Notes: generated by a model not told the origin, from the sequence alone. A stretch of 64,000 bases of DNA from Symbiodinium natans (GCA_905221605.1 CAJNDS010002085.1:603001-667000), one strand, 5' to 3'; counted from the first letter of the stretch, positions 33,381 to 44,543 are shown. Numbers and translations are program-made.

Positions 33381-33984
33381 GAAGCTTTTGAAGCCTTTTG
33401 GTGGCTTTTGGCGCCTCTTGGGGGCTTCCTGGGCGTGCGATTCCCTGCAAGGGCGTTGGTGTGGGTGGGTTGGGGAGCCCCGCGCAGGGGAGGGAGTTCC
33501 TTGCCTTAGCCCTTGGCCCAGCAAGGCCCTTGGCTCGGGGGGGCCCTTGCTGCGGGGGTTTGGGGGCCCTTGGTTTGAGGGGCCCTTGGCCGAGCCCTGG
33601 TGCAGGGGTGATTGGGCAGGGCCAGGCCTGCCCGGCCCGGGGCCCTTGGTTCGGGGGGTGCTTGGTCGGGGGTGGCTCCAAAGGGCCTTTGGTCCGGGGC
33701 CCCAGGGCCGCCGTTGGTTGGGGGGGGGTCTTGCCGCCGCCCTTGGTCTGGCATGTCTGGGCCGGGGGTCCGAAGCCTGCCCTTGGCCGCCCACCCCCGG
33801 GCCTGAAAACCCGTGAAAAATCACGAAATTGAGCAACCAGCCTGCCTGGACCCCTCGCCAGCCTCCTGGTCCAGGAATCCAGCTTCCAGGGGCCAGGGGG
33901 CCCCCGCGCGGGGGGCCCGGCAAACCCTGAACCCAAAACCCTGAACCGACCTCCAGAGGCAAAGGGTTAGGATTTGCAGTTATA

Positions 33985-34189
33985 CTTTAGCTACGCTAAA
34001 GGTGGTCTGGGTGCCGGCCATCCCTTAGCCGAGTACTGACGTTGTCGTAAAAAAGGCCGATGTCCGTTGGCCTGTCCAGGACAGACGGTGAGGCTTAACC
34101 CTCACCTTTCCGTTTCTCTTTTCGCTTGGGCGCTCGGGCTGTAAGGCCCTCGGCCGAGCGTTCGGGGTCTGTCGCTCGACGGAAGCGAC
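33985..34189 (+). ncRNA. Hairpin-dense segment, candidate structured RNA
   Basis: Consecutive inverted repeats: CTTTAGC/GCTAAAG (33985-34001, 3-nt loop), AGGCC/GGCCT (34054-34073), CTGTC/GACAG (34072-34084), GGTGAGG/CCTCACC (34087-34106, 6-nt loop), CGCTCGG/CCGAGCG (34131-34160) and GTCGCT/AGCGAC (34171-34189). No protein frame of note. It does not match a 5S, tRNA, U-snRNA or SRP consensus that I can recall. It could be a structured RNA gene or a SINE-like element; strand is unknown and plus is arbitrary. Confidence 0.35.
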
Positions 34190-34197
34190 CCCTCACT

Positions 34198-34420
34198 TAG
34201 TTTAGGGTTTAGGGTTTAGGGTTTAGGGTTTAGGGTTTAGGGTTTAGGGTTTAGGGTTTAGGGTTTAGGGGGTTTAGGGTTTAGGGTTTTAGGGTTTAGG
34301 GTTTAGGGTTTAGGGTTTAGGGTTTAGGGTTTAGGGTTTAGGGTTTAGGGTTTAGGGTTTAGGGTTTAGGGTTTAGGGTTTAGGGTTTAGGGTTTAGGGT
34401 TTAGGGTTTAGGGTTTAGGG
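34198..34420 (+). repeat. Largest TTTAGGG array (~220 bp)
   Basis: About 31 units, with single-base interruptions near 34270 and 34289 only. It is the last telomere-type array in the window; the next 29 kb has none. Confidence 0.95.
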
Positions 34421-36404
34421 CTTTTATGTTCATCCGTATGGCTGGGGCATGGAACACTTCGTGATTTTTGTCACGCCGAAGGCGAAGCTGGTGGAAGGTT
34501 GTGAAGATGGTGGGAGCCTCGCAGTTTCAAGGTCCAGGACCCCAAGCAGGTGGAAGGGGTGGTGTAAAGGAGGGCCATGTTAGGGTTGCTTAAGGCTTGT
34601 TTGGGATCATTAAGCTCTTGTTCGGGGAAACACCCCCTCGCCTTCTAGCCCTGGTTCCTTTTCCACCCGCCCAAAGGCCCTCGAGGCCCTTAGCACCAAG
34701 CCCTCATTTCATGGAGCTTCCAGGGTCCTTTCCCACATCCTCGGGTCCCGGTTGCGCGGTGCGAAGCACCTGCTTCTCGGCCACATGGATGGAGAGCCGC
34801 TCCTTTCAGGGAAGGCTTCTTCCATGGATCTTTTGGGTTCGGATGCGGGTTTAGGTTGAGGACCAGGGTGACGACTCCGGTGCTTTGTTGGCCCACCACA
34901 ACACACGACTCCTGGACCTGCACAGACGACATGTCTCAAATCCAAGCTCCTCATGCTCTCAGTCTCAAACCCACGCATGTCGCTTAGCCAAGTATTCGCG
35001 TCAATTCGAATGCCAAACCATGATGCTGCGTCCCTCATCCCTACGAGTAGAGGCGGGCCGAGATGTTCAACCCCTCTCCTGGGATGCTGCCGACCTGGGC
35101 TGCAACCAACGTGGAAAATCGAGGTTCGCTTTGTAGGAGTGTTTTGGGCTTTGCAGGCGTTGGGAATCGAGCATGCCTCAACCACAAGACATCATGCTGA
35201 GCCCTAGAGAGTGGGGAAGTCAAGACTGCCCGCCCTAAACAAACCCCAAGCTCCCGGTGTGCTCAAACCACCTCAAACACCGAAGCCCCTGCCGGCAGCA
35301 AATACCTGATACAGTCCCTATATACCTAAGTAGCCCCTTAACAACCTCCGAATAACCCTTAAGGCGTAAGGTCCCTTTTCAGGGTCCCTCCTTTCAAATC
35401 CCCGCAAGCCTTGTGGACACCTTGTGGACAGCAAGGCGCTGGACCATGCGCCTGGACCGTGAGGAGGACGACTTGGGGGTGGTCTCGTCCTTGCTCTCGG
35501 CCGTGTCACTTCCTCAGCTTACTTCTGCTATCATAAGCCCATGTTGGGCACCTAGGGACGTGTACTTAAAGTACCTACAGACGATTGGACCGAGCATCGT
35601 GACAAGGGCTAGGGTTGCGATGAACTCCCCTCCACTGCATGCCTCTGCGTCTTATGAGTATGTTCTTCCACGCCATCTTTTTTTGGGCTTCTGCGCAGGA
35701 TGGTTAGCTGGTTGGCTCGAGGAATGGAAGCTTCGTTCGGTTCTGAGAGGAAGGGCCGGGGAAGGAGACCTGTGTGCGACCGCAGGAGTTCTCCGGGTAA
35801 AGGACCCTCGCGCCCCAGAAGACGAGCCCCTCGACCTCTGTGGAGAAGCGCACGGCGAGTGCGTCTGCCCATACGGCAAAAATGGGCGGCAGGCGCGTGC
35901 GGACGCGTAGAGAACATACGAGTCAAACACGGACCAACCAGCTTGCAATCAAACTCTCATCAAAACGGGCCTCTCCAAGACTCCGACCCGAATCCAAACA
36001 CCTGGACAGCCAAACATCCTAGAAACGTGCGGAAAACTTCAAAAAACGGCCCCGGCACGTTCCACCCGAGCGCGGCCGCGGCGGCTTTTGGCAGGCTCGG
36101 CCTTCACCCTGGGCTGCACCATGGGTGCTTCCCGGATTCTGTGGGCGAGCTTTGGATGTTTGGGTTCGTGGGCTTTGGGTTGTATTGGCCGTACTGTTAG
36201 GGCTATAAGTTATAGGACAAGGGTTTGGGGGGGTTTGGTGCTTGGGGTTTAGGTCATCTGGGTGTTGTTGCGTTTGGGATTGCTCGGGGCATTAAGACTG
36301 GCCTTGTGGACGACGGTTCATTCAAGGCCATGCCGTTCGTATGCGGCATATTATGTGAACAGCAGCGCCCGACCACCTTCAAGCTCTGGGTGGCTATTTG
36401 TGAT
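34421..36404. other. No gene assigned
   Basis: Frames up to 166 codons exist (for example 35413-35910 plus and 35609-35926 minus) but none has a recognisable domain. Further 3' exons of the CAP-Gly gene could lie here on the minus strand; none could be fixed by eye. Confidence 0.35.
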
Positions 36405-37435
36405 TCATGTCAAAGGCCATGGGCCAGGCTTGACGGGCACAGCACCGAACTCCAAAATCTTGGATTGATGGATCTCTGGCAAGGCAAGTTGCTCTTGCGA
36501 GTCCGCGACGGCCTCCTCTGGAATCAAAACCTTGCATGGCGGGGCGGTGCAATGGAGCACAGCTACCTCACCATGTCCATGAACCGTGCTACTGCAAGTT
36601 ACCTGACCTACTGCTGCGTAACATGTGTAACACCACCGACCCAGCACACAAAATGAAAGCCAAACAGCCTTGGCGCGCATGAACAGCCCGTGGTGTTGAG
36701 GGCACTTGAAGTACTGCTTGTCTTTCACCTTAGGAGCAGAACATGCTTGGCTCAGGGCGCGCAGCCAGAATACTGTAGCAGGCGACGGGAGCGCGACACA
36801 AACATGCCCCGTTTATTTTTTCCACAGCCAAGTACCCAATCAAAACACAAGGACAATTCACAATACCAGAGCTCTTAAATGCTGGCATGGGGCTCGCCCG
36901 TCGTTCTTGCCACGCGGCTTGTCCAGCTCGATTCCTTGCATTGCCATGCGGCAGCAACGATGTAGATGTGTAGCAGGTCCCTTGAAAGGGGACCCCTCCG
37001 ATACGCGTATTTCCCTTTAAAGAAGGTAAGGGACCATGTAACTACCCTTACACTTCAGGGCCCGACTCTATTTATGCTTATACGCACTGGCCAGCTGGAA
37101 AAAATGATTCCTTGCCTTGCATTTGGACTCTGCACACTAGCCAGATCCGGGTTGCTCCGTAACGCTGAGCTGCTGTCAGCCAATGACCAATGACCAATGA
37201 CCAACACACCGTAAACAAGCGACGGGACAACTTCTGACAGAATCATAACACCGCGCTTGGAGGAAGAACGATGAATCTGGAGAAGAGCAGGCCCGCAAGC
37301 AATAGCGGAAGTGTGCTGCTATCTTGCCGGCAGGGTTCCGACCCAATCGTTGCCGTCAGAGAATTCCGTGGAACCTGCAAACTTCACGACGCCCGCCAAG
37401 CCATAGTCACTGCAGTACACGACCCGCTGGCCAAC
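36405..37435 (-). CDS. CAP-Gly domain protein, partial spliced gene
   Basis: Four minus-strand exons join in frame. Exon a 37435-37339 encodes VGQRV...GLAGVVKFAG and DWV; exon b 36934-36894 encodes GIELDKPRGKNDGR; exon c 36728-36669 encodes VKDKQYFKCPQHHGLFMRAK; exon d begins at 36530 (VLIPEEAV) and is open to 36405. Together they give a full CAP-Gly domain, including the GKNDG signature and the conserved YF.C...HG.F.R end. CAP-Gly domains bind the C-terminal EEY/F tails of tubulin and EB proteins, so a microtubule or tubulin-folding role is likely. Introns of 404, 165 and 138 nt begin GA, GC and GC, and all end AAG before a G. Exon a is preceded by GAG|G, so earlier exons exist upstream. Subfamily (CLIP, dynactin, TBCB/TBCE) is not resolved. 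The final exon boundary is uncertain. Confidence 0.75.
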
Positions 37436-38630
37436 CTCACAATAGTTTTGTTTAAGAGACTTTGGCGCACGTGCCTTCTCAGCCCCAAGCATCACAAGCG
37501 ATTCTTACTGACACAAAGTCGACGAAACGTCCCCCGGCCTCTGGAACCCCTTCGTCCAACCAGGGGCTGACACACCTGGGCGGAAGAACAAGGCTACCCA
37601 GCTTCTTGACATGCAGAGGCTTCACCACGCAATCAAAAAGGAAACCTCAATCCCGGAACTCAACTCGGGGAGGAAACAAAAACACCAGCAGTCAAGGCTA
37701 GAGGACAGACATTCCAGATGGCTGCATGAGAGCATGGTCTGGGCGCGGGGCTCTGCGACGGGAACTGCTGGCGGCTTGGCCATGCATGCCATGCAACCGA
37801 AACGCCCCCCCAAAAAATGAGAACATGTTTGGCGGACAATTCTTATAATTCTTTCGTTATGATTGTCTGTCGAAAGCAGCTCACGTCTCTACCATAGCCT
37901 ACGTTTTACCGAAACGGCTTCCTTGAATGAAGACTGATGCTGCGAGGGAGCCATGTGGAACAGGAGGGAGCTTGCAGTTTTCCTTTGAATGTCGCGTTTG
38001 TCTGGCAGCGGGCGCACCATGTTTGATCCGCCGGCAGCAGAGTCGAAACTGGAAGGCTTTCGTCCACGCCTCCAAGGATGGAAGCAATCGGAAGCATCGA
38101 ATCGGAGATCGGCAAGGTCCCTGCATTGCGCCGTCTGTGCTCAACGGTTCCCCGCAGAGGCCGAAAGCTGTGCAAAATAATCTTTACATGTGATGCCAAA
38201 AAGCGATGACTCCACAGGAAACTGTACAGGAGTCGCAAAGCTGATGGCAGGAAGTGCGTTTTGCTTCCAAGTACCTCTGCGTTGCTGAGGTATAGTGATT
38301 GAACGTGTCCTACAGCTGCTCAGCACGCGAAAAGAGCAAAAGAGAGCAATACAAGTAGCCAGCATCCGAATGCCTAGCGTTTCAGTAGAGGGGACGATGC
38401 ACTTGTGAAAAGTGCCCGCCAGAAATCCTCACTTCATTTCAAGGCAATCAGGCGCGGCTAAATGACAGACTCCCTGTTTCTCTTGTTTTAGCCGCTTGGA
38501 CCCTGACATCATCCCATGCCGTAACTCATAGAGTCTTAGAATCTACCTTAGCCTTTCATCCCCCAACGCTCATAACCGTGCTGTACTTCAGCAGCCTTGA
38601 GAGCTGAGGCGTGTTGTCCACTTGTTATAC
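37436..38630. other. Probable 5' part of the CAP-Gly gene, exons not resolved
   Basis: Exon a of the CAP-Gly gene needs upstream exons, and the next gene to the right ends at 38631. Several minus-strand frames (for example within 37906-38238) look usable but none could be joined with confidence. A short tandem ccaatga repeat lies at about 37181-37203, inside the first intron. Confidence 0.3.
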
Positions 38631-38907
38631 CTACTGCTTGCAAAGACCCACTGCTTCAAGTGGATCCTTGAAGAAGCTGCGCATTCTGCGCCCAGCCCTG
38701 AGGATGCTAGCGATCCTCTCAAGAATCACGATCACCTTGCTGTTGTAGTGCCCGCTGAAGTCGACCACGGTCGTGATCGTGGCAAACCAAGCAATGACGC
38801 CCGCCGCATCGAGCAAAGCATGACGGTTCGCCGCGGACACCAAGGCGTCGCGCGCGCCCTGGGCTTCCTCGGCGTTCCTTACGGCGCAGAGCGTGTTTTT
38901 TTGACGT
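38631..38907 (-). CDS. C-terminal exon of an unknown protein
   Basis: From an AAG|G acceptor-like site near 38908, one frame stays open for about 90 codons to TAG at 38631. It contains ALLDAAGVIAWFATITTVVD (a mildly hydrophobic helix), HYNSKVIVILERIASILRAG and a basic KDP-type end. Composition and codon use look like host coding sequence, unlike the neighbouring shadows. No family recognised. It lies on the same strand as the CAP-Gly gene and the ORF at 39608-40582, as expected for unidirectional dinoflagellate gene runs. Confidence 0.35.
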
Positions 38908-39607
38908 GCCTTGCATAGTCAGAAGCGGGCTGCAATGCAGCCTACGTTTGGTGCGAGGCTTATGGGAAAGGATCCAAGTGCAAAAGCAGCTTGTGGCAAC
39001 GAGAGTACCTCCTTGACAACGGGTATGGTATATTATTCATATTCATACGTTACGGGTCTTTTGGGGGATGCGTTCTGATGTGTTCTTCCGAACACGCTGA
39101 AATACCCTTTTTGTCACTTTTGTCACTGCTCCATCGTGCCATGTCCATCATTACAGACCAGCACCCCTTTGGCCGCCACGGGAGCGAACACTTTGCAAAG
39201 CTTGGTAGTTCATCATGCCACTGGTTGGCCTGGCAGACTCGGCAACACCGTAAGCAGATTCCGAACCCAACCCCTTTAACCAACCTCCCCAAACTGAATC
39301 CCACTCAGGAAGCCCTCCGACCTGACAATATGCTGCTTCCAAATTGGCTCCAGCCGACCATGCTTCGAAATCCTGCTAAGCCAGCGCTCCCGCAACCACA
39401 AACCAGATAGGTTGGATGCATGTGACTGTATAAGTATTGTATATGCACACCTGTACACCCTGAATGCAAGACCCGGGCAAATGAGCCGAGGATCTCTGGC
39501 TTCGCAGCGACAGCAGCAGCCAGCGCCGCAATTTCAGTGTGAAGGGGCAAGGGCTCCCCCTGGACAGCATCTTGCGCGACTTTCAGCGCGCTTGCATGAG
39601 ACTCCTG

Positions 39608-40582
39608 TCAGTAGCCGCAAGACTTGGTCCTGGTGTAGACCGCCGCAGCAATTTCAAGCTGGCCGCGCGTCAAGTGCCGATCCTCCCCGGGCACGTTGAA
39701 GAAGCGTGCTGCATCTTCGACTGGGAAGTACATGACATTGGCAAAGCGGAGGAAATCCATGCAAGTCAAAGGCGATGCGGAGGCTTTTGACGTGGGAGCT
39801 GCATCGTCTGCTGTCGCAAACATCCACGTCGTCTTGTCGAAATCGGCACGTGCTGCAACATCTTCGCGAAGTTGTGATGCATTCAAGTACGGACCCCATG
39901 CTATGGCCATGTTTGTGTTCAAAGGGCCGCTTGCATACTGCATCACGCTCTTGAACTGAGCTGGCTGGCAGACACTGGGCTTCTCTGGGAATTCGGGGCA
40001 CGGCAACCCTGAGGCTGCGAAGAAGGCTCTCACGCCGGAGCAGAGCGCTGCAACGGTGGCCAGCTCTATGGCCATGGCTTTGTACTCATCTGGTCCATAC
40101 TCGTCACCGGCAGCTTTGCTTTTGGTGTGATACTCCTCCATTCGCTCCACGACGCTGTCAAAAAAGTCCTTGTCTAGCATCTGCTGGTGGTTCACGATTG
40201 CATGTGCGATGTCTCTGAAGGGACCATTTGTGACATAGACGTGATCGATCCCATCGCGATTGTACTGGGCAAACGGGACTCCTTCTGTGACACCCCGCTG
40301 CTTTGCAGCCAGACAACCTTTGCAGTCCCCCCAAGCTGCAAAAGCCTCCGCCGCAAACTCCGCGCGCTCGTCAGACGAGAAGAAGTCACCGGGGCCCACC
40401 AAGTGCTCCAGAATCACTCTGATCACGTCGAGCTCATTCTTCAACCTGATGGCCTCCCTTTCTGTGGAAGTGGGCCTGGCTTCCTCATAGTAGCCTTGGG
40501 CAAACTGATGTCCAAAGGAAGCCCAAACTCGAAGTTTTTGCTGGGTTCTACAGTTTGCTGTGCTTATCATTCCAGTTTGCAA
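39608..40582 (-). CDS. Unknown protein, long single exon
   Basis: 324 codons ending in a stop at 39608; the first ATG at 40582 may lie in an intron, because coding-like sequence only begins about residue 20. The protein is soluble, mixed alpha/beta and acidic. A CxxC pair (WGDCKGCLAAK) sits near residue 85, and repeated aromatic motifs occur downstream (YGPDEYKAMA, FDKTTWMFATADD, MYFPVEDAARFF). The end GEDRHLTRGQLEIAAAVYT looks complete. The CxxC environment loosely recalls AhpD-like peroxidases, but the following His is missing, so no function is assigned. A candidate upstream exon (about 40700-40600, minus: VLKVMAAGTRGRAVMQLAG) is bounded by CAG and GT. Confidence 0.5.
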   Translation of the reverse strand: MQTGMISTANCRTQQKLRVWASFGHQFAQGYYEEARPTSTEREAIRLKNELDVIRVILEHLVGPGDFFSSDERAEFAAEAFAAWGDCKGCLAAKQRGVTEGVPFAQYNRDGIDHVYVTNGPFRDIAHAIVNHQQMLDKDFFDSVVERMEEYHTKSKAAGDEYGPDEYKAMAIELATVAALCSGVRAFFAASGLPCPEFPEKPSVCQPAQFKSVMQYASGPLNTNMAIAWGPYLNASQLREDVAARADFDKTTWMFATADDAAPTSKASASPLTCMDFLRFANVMYFPVEDAARFFNVPGEDRHLTRGQLEIAAAVYTRTKSCGY

Positions 40583-40719
40583 TTAGAACCACGCGGACTC
40601 GAAAATCTTCTACCAAGCCCCAAGCAGCCGGTGAAGAAGTTGCTGATGACATCGCCGGCGAGTTGCATCACGGCACGGCCTCTCGTCCCCGCAGCCATGA
40701 CCTTCAGAACCTGCAAACA

Positions 40720-41444
40720 CAACCCCACATAACTGCACGCCTGTACCCAAAAAAATCCGAACCGCATTCATGAGGTGAGCGAACCCTCGTCGGCATCCCG
40801 AATCCGGCAGCATATTGACACGGCCCCAATGCATGTCGTCGACTGCTAAGGCTGGGGCTGTGGGGCGCTGCGGCCAGGCTTGCGAATCTCAGCAGTCGAC
40901 TGGGCTTGAGAGGACAAAGCATGCCAAGCACGTGGGAAGCATGGGGAATTTTTGTTTGCCTTCGCACTTGAAGCGGTGCCTGGTCGCTTGCGGAACACGG
41001 GGCAGGATGCCAGCGTGCTATGAGAAGGGTAAACATATTGATGGATAACGAAGCTGCGTCGCTGTACATTGTCAATGTTTCCTCAATCCTTGACGTGGTC
41101 CCAGTCCAAAACGCCCGAAGCTCAGGCGGCGAAAGCCCAAGGCAAACGCAGGTGGGTGTGAATCTCAAGGCAATTAGCTGGCAAGGGCGGTTCAACCGAA
41201 TCCGCAAATACATCGCTCAGGGGGTTGCCTCTCCATCAACGTTGGCAGTGCCAGAAAGTGGCAAGGAAAGTAGGCTGGCTGTAACAGATCGGGCTGCAGC
41301 AACGGGAAGCGATGCGGACCAACGCATGGTAAACGAAAACGCAACCGCTGGCCGCGTCACGGACCTCTTTCTCCCTCCGCACTACGGCGGGGACGTACCC
41401 TGAGCTTGCACAAGGCAATCGGTGTCGGCTAGTTGTTCTAGGCA
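40720..41444. other. No gene assigned; probable LINE 5' region
   Basis: No recognisable domain on either strand. The right part may be the 5' untranslated leader of the LINE whose ORF1 starts at 41445; its 5' boundary cannot be seen. Confidence 0.3.
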
Positions 41445-44400
41445 TTGAGGTCGTTTACTTGGATGTGCGGTCTTTCAGGCCCCTTGCCCGTTGAAAATCC
41501 GCAAGAGAATGTGCCCGTGCATGTTGGGCGCCCCCCCCAAACTTTGGATCAACACGGTGTCAATGTGACCACTTACTTTTCCGGATTGCCCCCGCTCGTC
41601 AATGATGAGTCGACAAACTCATTCCTATACTGCCCGTTGCTTCTGCATGCGGGGCAGCTTTTACAGCCTGAAGCTGCAAAGGCTTGGGCCGGGGCGATCC
41701 CTTGGTTTGCAGATGCGTGTCGCCACCTCGCTGCGCACACTGTCAGCTTGAGCTTCCTCAATCGCGCATATGCCGAGTTGTTGCAGATTTCTTGTCAGCA
41801 GGACGTGTCGATGGTGCAGCACTTCAACCAAACCGGTGATGCTGCCGCAGCACAATATTTGAGTGAAGCTAGTGCTGCTCAGCCAGATTTGGATGCCACA
41901 CTGGGGCTCATCCTTCCGGGCGTCGTTGACCGTCATGGCCACATCCCGAATCAGCTGCAAGACTTCTTGTTGCAAGTTTTTGGTGGTTACCGCTTGGCTT
42001 CAGCGTTGGATTCTGCGGCCACTCACTTTCGAAACCATGGTGGTTGGCCACCATCCTTGCCTGCATATGGTGATGCAGATGTGCCTGCTCATGCACCTCG
42101 CGTTATGCCGTCAGGTCCCAATAACGCGTTCCTTCCCGTCAGTCCCCTCCGCCTGACTTACGAGTCGGGTGCGCCTGCACAGCCTCTTGGAACCGGCCCC
42201 GCACGTTTGTCGCGCACGTCGTCCGAGCCGCCACCATTTGCACGCGGTGCTCCTGAGGACGAGAACTCTGTTGGGGGTTTGCTTAACGTCCCGGAGCTAC
42301 ATGAACATGCTTGTTCGCGTCATACCGCTTCCCGATTTGGAGCTCAGCGGCGATGTTGTGTATGCAACAATAGAGTTGCACGTGGAACCGAATACATTCG
42401 TTGTCCTCGGGGTTGTCGCTTTGTCGCGTGTGGTCAGTGCGTGTGGCCCGCCGCAGATCAGGTTGCTGTTCAGAATTTTTCGGGGCGGCATGATGCGGGT
42501 TGTGGTGCTGGCGACGTGCCGCAAGTAGTGGAACCTGTCGTCCAGAATCGCTCGGAGCCGCGTGCTGCAGGTTCTAGTGTTTGCGATGCTCCAGCGTCCA
42601 CTGCCGCGGGCGCCGCTCCGCAACTCACCCATTTCACACGGTTTTTGTGCCTTCCGCGAGATGAATATGTTCAGCGTGTACAAAGCATGATTGACGCACA
42701 TGCTTTTGATGACATCGGCCAGCCAAACTTGCGTATTGAAGGCCCGACATCATGGGGAGTGTGGCTACGCATTAGTGAACCCAGTCGTTCTGGAGTTCTG
42801 TACCATGTAGCTCAAATGAAAGTTTACTTCCATGGGGAGGAACAGGCGACCCGTCAAATGTTGTTGCCTCTCTTCGAGCCTTGGACGTACGTGTCTTTGG
42901 ATGCTTGTCCTGATCGACGGCCCGGCGCAGAGTTTCATGTGCCGCGTCCGCTTATTTCGGACGGTCCTGTTCCCAGTTCTGTTTCCAATGTCCCTTCCTC
43001 AGCTGATTCGGTTCCGTGTTCTGAGGCACATCCTGCAGGCCCGCCAGCTCCGGCTGCGTGTTTGGCAACTCGTGTTGGTGTGCCTGCTGCGCCAACTGTT
43101 GCAGTTCCGGGTTGTGATCCACACGCGCCTGCTGAAGCCCTGTGTCCCCCAGGGGTGTCGTCCGGTGATGAAAATGCTACGGCTGCGGCTGGAGTGCCTT
43201 CGGCCAACTCTCACTGGGCATTGTTGTCGCAGTTAGTTGGGCAACTGGTGGAGCACCAAGGGCGCATGCAGGAGCTTTTATTGGAAATTCGGGACAGCTT
43301 CGTTCCGACGGTTGATCCTGTGAACCATAACCGCAGCCATTGCTCCTTTGCCCAGTGTCCCCAGTTACATACACCCGGGTGTATGTCAAACATGTGCACT
43401 CAGCATTGCGTGAGTCAGGAATGCGCTGTTCATCAGTGCAGTGTGCACGGCGACGGTTGTGTGCAGCGCAGCTGCCAAAACTTGATGTCTCCCCGTTGTG
43501 TGGCCCGGCGTTGTGCGGATCATTGTGATTCTGGGCATTGTCGTGTGCATAGAGGCTCACATGGCCCGGCAGGACATGCGTGCCAGTCATCGGCCCCTGT
43601 TTGTAGACGTTCTGGTTGTGCTAATCTGATTTCAGCTTCCTGTGTGACCGGATACTGTCCAAACCATTGTGTGAGTCGGCGATGTTCTTGTCGCAGTTGC
43701 ACAGAGCATGTCGCGAGAGACGGTTCGTGGCAGCCGGCTGTGTCCTCCAGACCACGGGCTTGCAGGCATATGAGTTGTACTGCCTTTGTTCTACCTACAT
43801 GTCGTACAGGTTTTTGCACTGCTCATTGCACCAGTTCGCGTTGTTCTTGTTGCGCACGCCGCTCTCGTGATCCCCCGCCCCCTGCTGCGGGCGCCCGCGT
43901 GCCCGTGCCAGGTCGCACGTGTCGAAACATGCAGTGCCGCCGTCTTGTAGACCAACATTGTCAGACGGGTTTCTGCCCGCACCACTGCCGTAGTCGAGCG
44001 TGCCCGTGTCATGTGGGTGTCCACGCATGTCATAATACTGACCCTCCCGTTCCACGGCAACCGCGAGATGGAACAGGGGATTTTGCAAGATCTCGTACTT
44101 GTAGGAACCGATCTTGTCATAACGTTGTTGATGTTGCGTGCGCTACAGGTTTCTGTCCGGAACATTGCACAAGCCCACGATGCAGCTGTCGCAACGCACG
44201 AGCAGCGGCGCCCCACGACTCTGTGCGTTCTGCTCGTTGTCGCCGTAGGGATTGCCACAATCAACCTGCGGCATCGTGTCGTACAGGATATTGCCCTGAT
44301 CACTGCTTGAACCGGCGATGCTGCGCAGGCGGAGGCTCGGGTCCTCGGTTTCTTCGACATTCTTCCACGGCTGATCCGTTAGGTGAGTTTTTGACTGAAG

Positions 44401-44543
44401 CGTGCGGGAATCTTCCGCCTGACCACGCCTTGCCCCCCGATTTGCAAGCCTCGGCTCACGCGCTCCGTTCAAGGGTCGCCAACACGGGAAACGTTCGCGG
44501 TCCTCGCCGTCATCGCCAACACGGCGGGGACCGAGCCACATAA
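41445..44543 (+). CDS. LINE ORF1 protein with Cys/His repeat array
   Basis: 1032 codons. The first ~270 residues are a helical domain without motifs. A Cys-rich CCVCNNR...CPRGC..VACGQCVWP segment (about 300-335) looks like a zinc-binding fold. A further globular region lies near 390-500. The last 400 residues hold seven tandem units of the type C-R-x3-C-x-N-x7-C-x-T-G-F/Y-C-P-x-H-C-x-S-x-R-C-x-C. ORF1 proteins of LINEs bind element RNA and act as chaperones; the array very probably binds zinc and nucleic acid. The frame is fully open, unlike ORF2, so it was either under recent selection or lucky. Its end overlaps the ORF2 frame (which reads GPSHISLALLNANRL), suggesting -1 frameshift or reinitiation for ORF2. 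Confidence 0.8.
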   Translation: MRSFTWMCGLSGPLPVENPQENVPVHVGRPPQTLDQHGVNVTTYFSGLPPLVNDESTNSFLYCPLLLHAGQLLQPEAAKAWAGAIPWFADACRHLAAHTVSLSFLNRAYAELLQISCQQDVSMVQHFNQTGDAAAAQYLSEASAAQPDLDATLGLILPGVVDRHGHIPNQLQDFLLQVFGGYRLASALDSAATHFRNHGGWPPSLPAYGDADVPAHAPRVMPSGPNNAFLPVSPLRLTYESGAPAQPLGTGPARLSRTSSEPPPFARGAPEDENSVGGLLNVPELHEHACSRHTASRFGAQRRCCVCNNRVARGTEYIRCPRGCRFVACGQCVWPAADQVAVQNFSGRHDAGCGAGDVPQVVEPVVQNRSEPRAAGSSVCDAPASTAAGAAPQLTHFTRFLCLPRDEYVQRVQSMIDAHAFDDIGQPNLRIEGPTSWGVWLRISEPSRSGVLYHVAQMKVYFHGEEQATRQMLLPLFEPWTYVSLDACPDRRPGAEFHVPRPLISDGPVPSSVSNVPSSADSVPCSEAHPAGPPAPAACLATRVGVPAAPTVAVPGCDPHAPAEALCPPGVSSGDENATAAAGVPSANSHWALLSQLVGQLVEHQGRMQELLLEIRDSFVPTVDPVNHNRSHCSFAQCPQLHTPGCMSNMCTQHCVSQECAVHQCSVHGDGCVQRSCQNLMSPRCVARRCADHCDSGHCRVHRGSHGPAGHACQSSAPVCRRSGCANLISASCVTGYCPNHCVSRRCSCRSCTEHVARDGSWQPAVSSRPRACRHMSCTAFVLPTCRTGFCTAHCTSSRCSCCARRSRDPPPPAAGARVPVPGRTCRNMQCRRLVDQHCQTGFCPHHCRSRACPCHVGVHACHNTDPPVPRQPRDGTGDFARSRTCRNRSCHNVVDVACATGFCPEHCTSPRCSCRNARAAAPHDSVRSARCRRRDCHNQPAASCRTGYCPDHCLNRRCCAGGGSGPRFLRHSSTADPLGEFLTEACGNLPPDHALPPDLQASAHALRSRVANTGNVRGPRRHRQHGGDRAT

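Noticed and set aside
33339-33962. Pro/Gly-rich frames on both strands
   Set aside because: The tract is a GC-rich low-complexity sequence with recurring gggcccttgg; all frames are open through composition.
39608-40582. AhpD-like peroxidase assignment for the 324-codon ORF
   Set aside because: A CxxC pair alone is not enough; the conserved His after it and the rest of the family pattern are missing.
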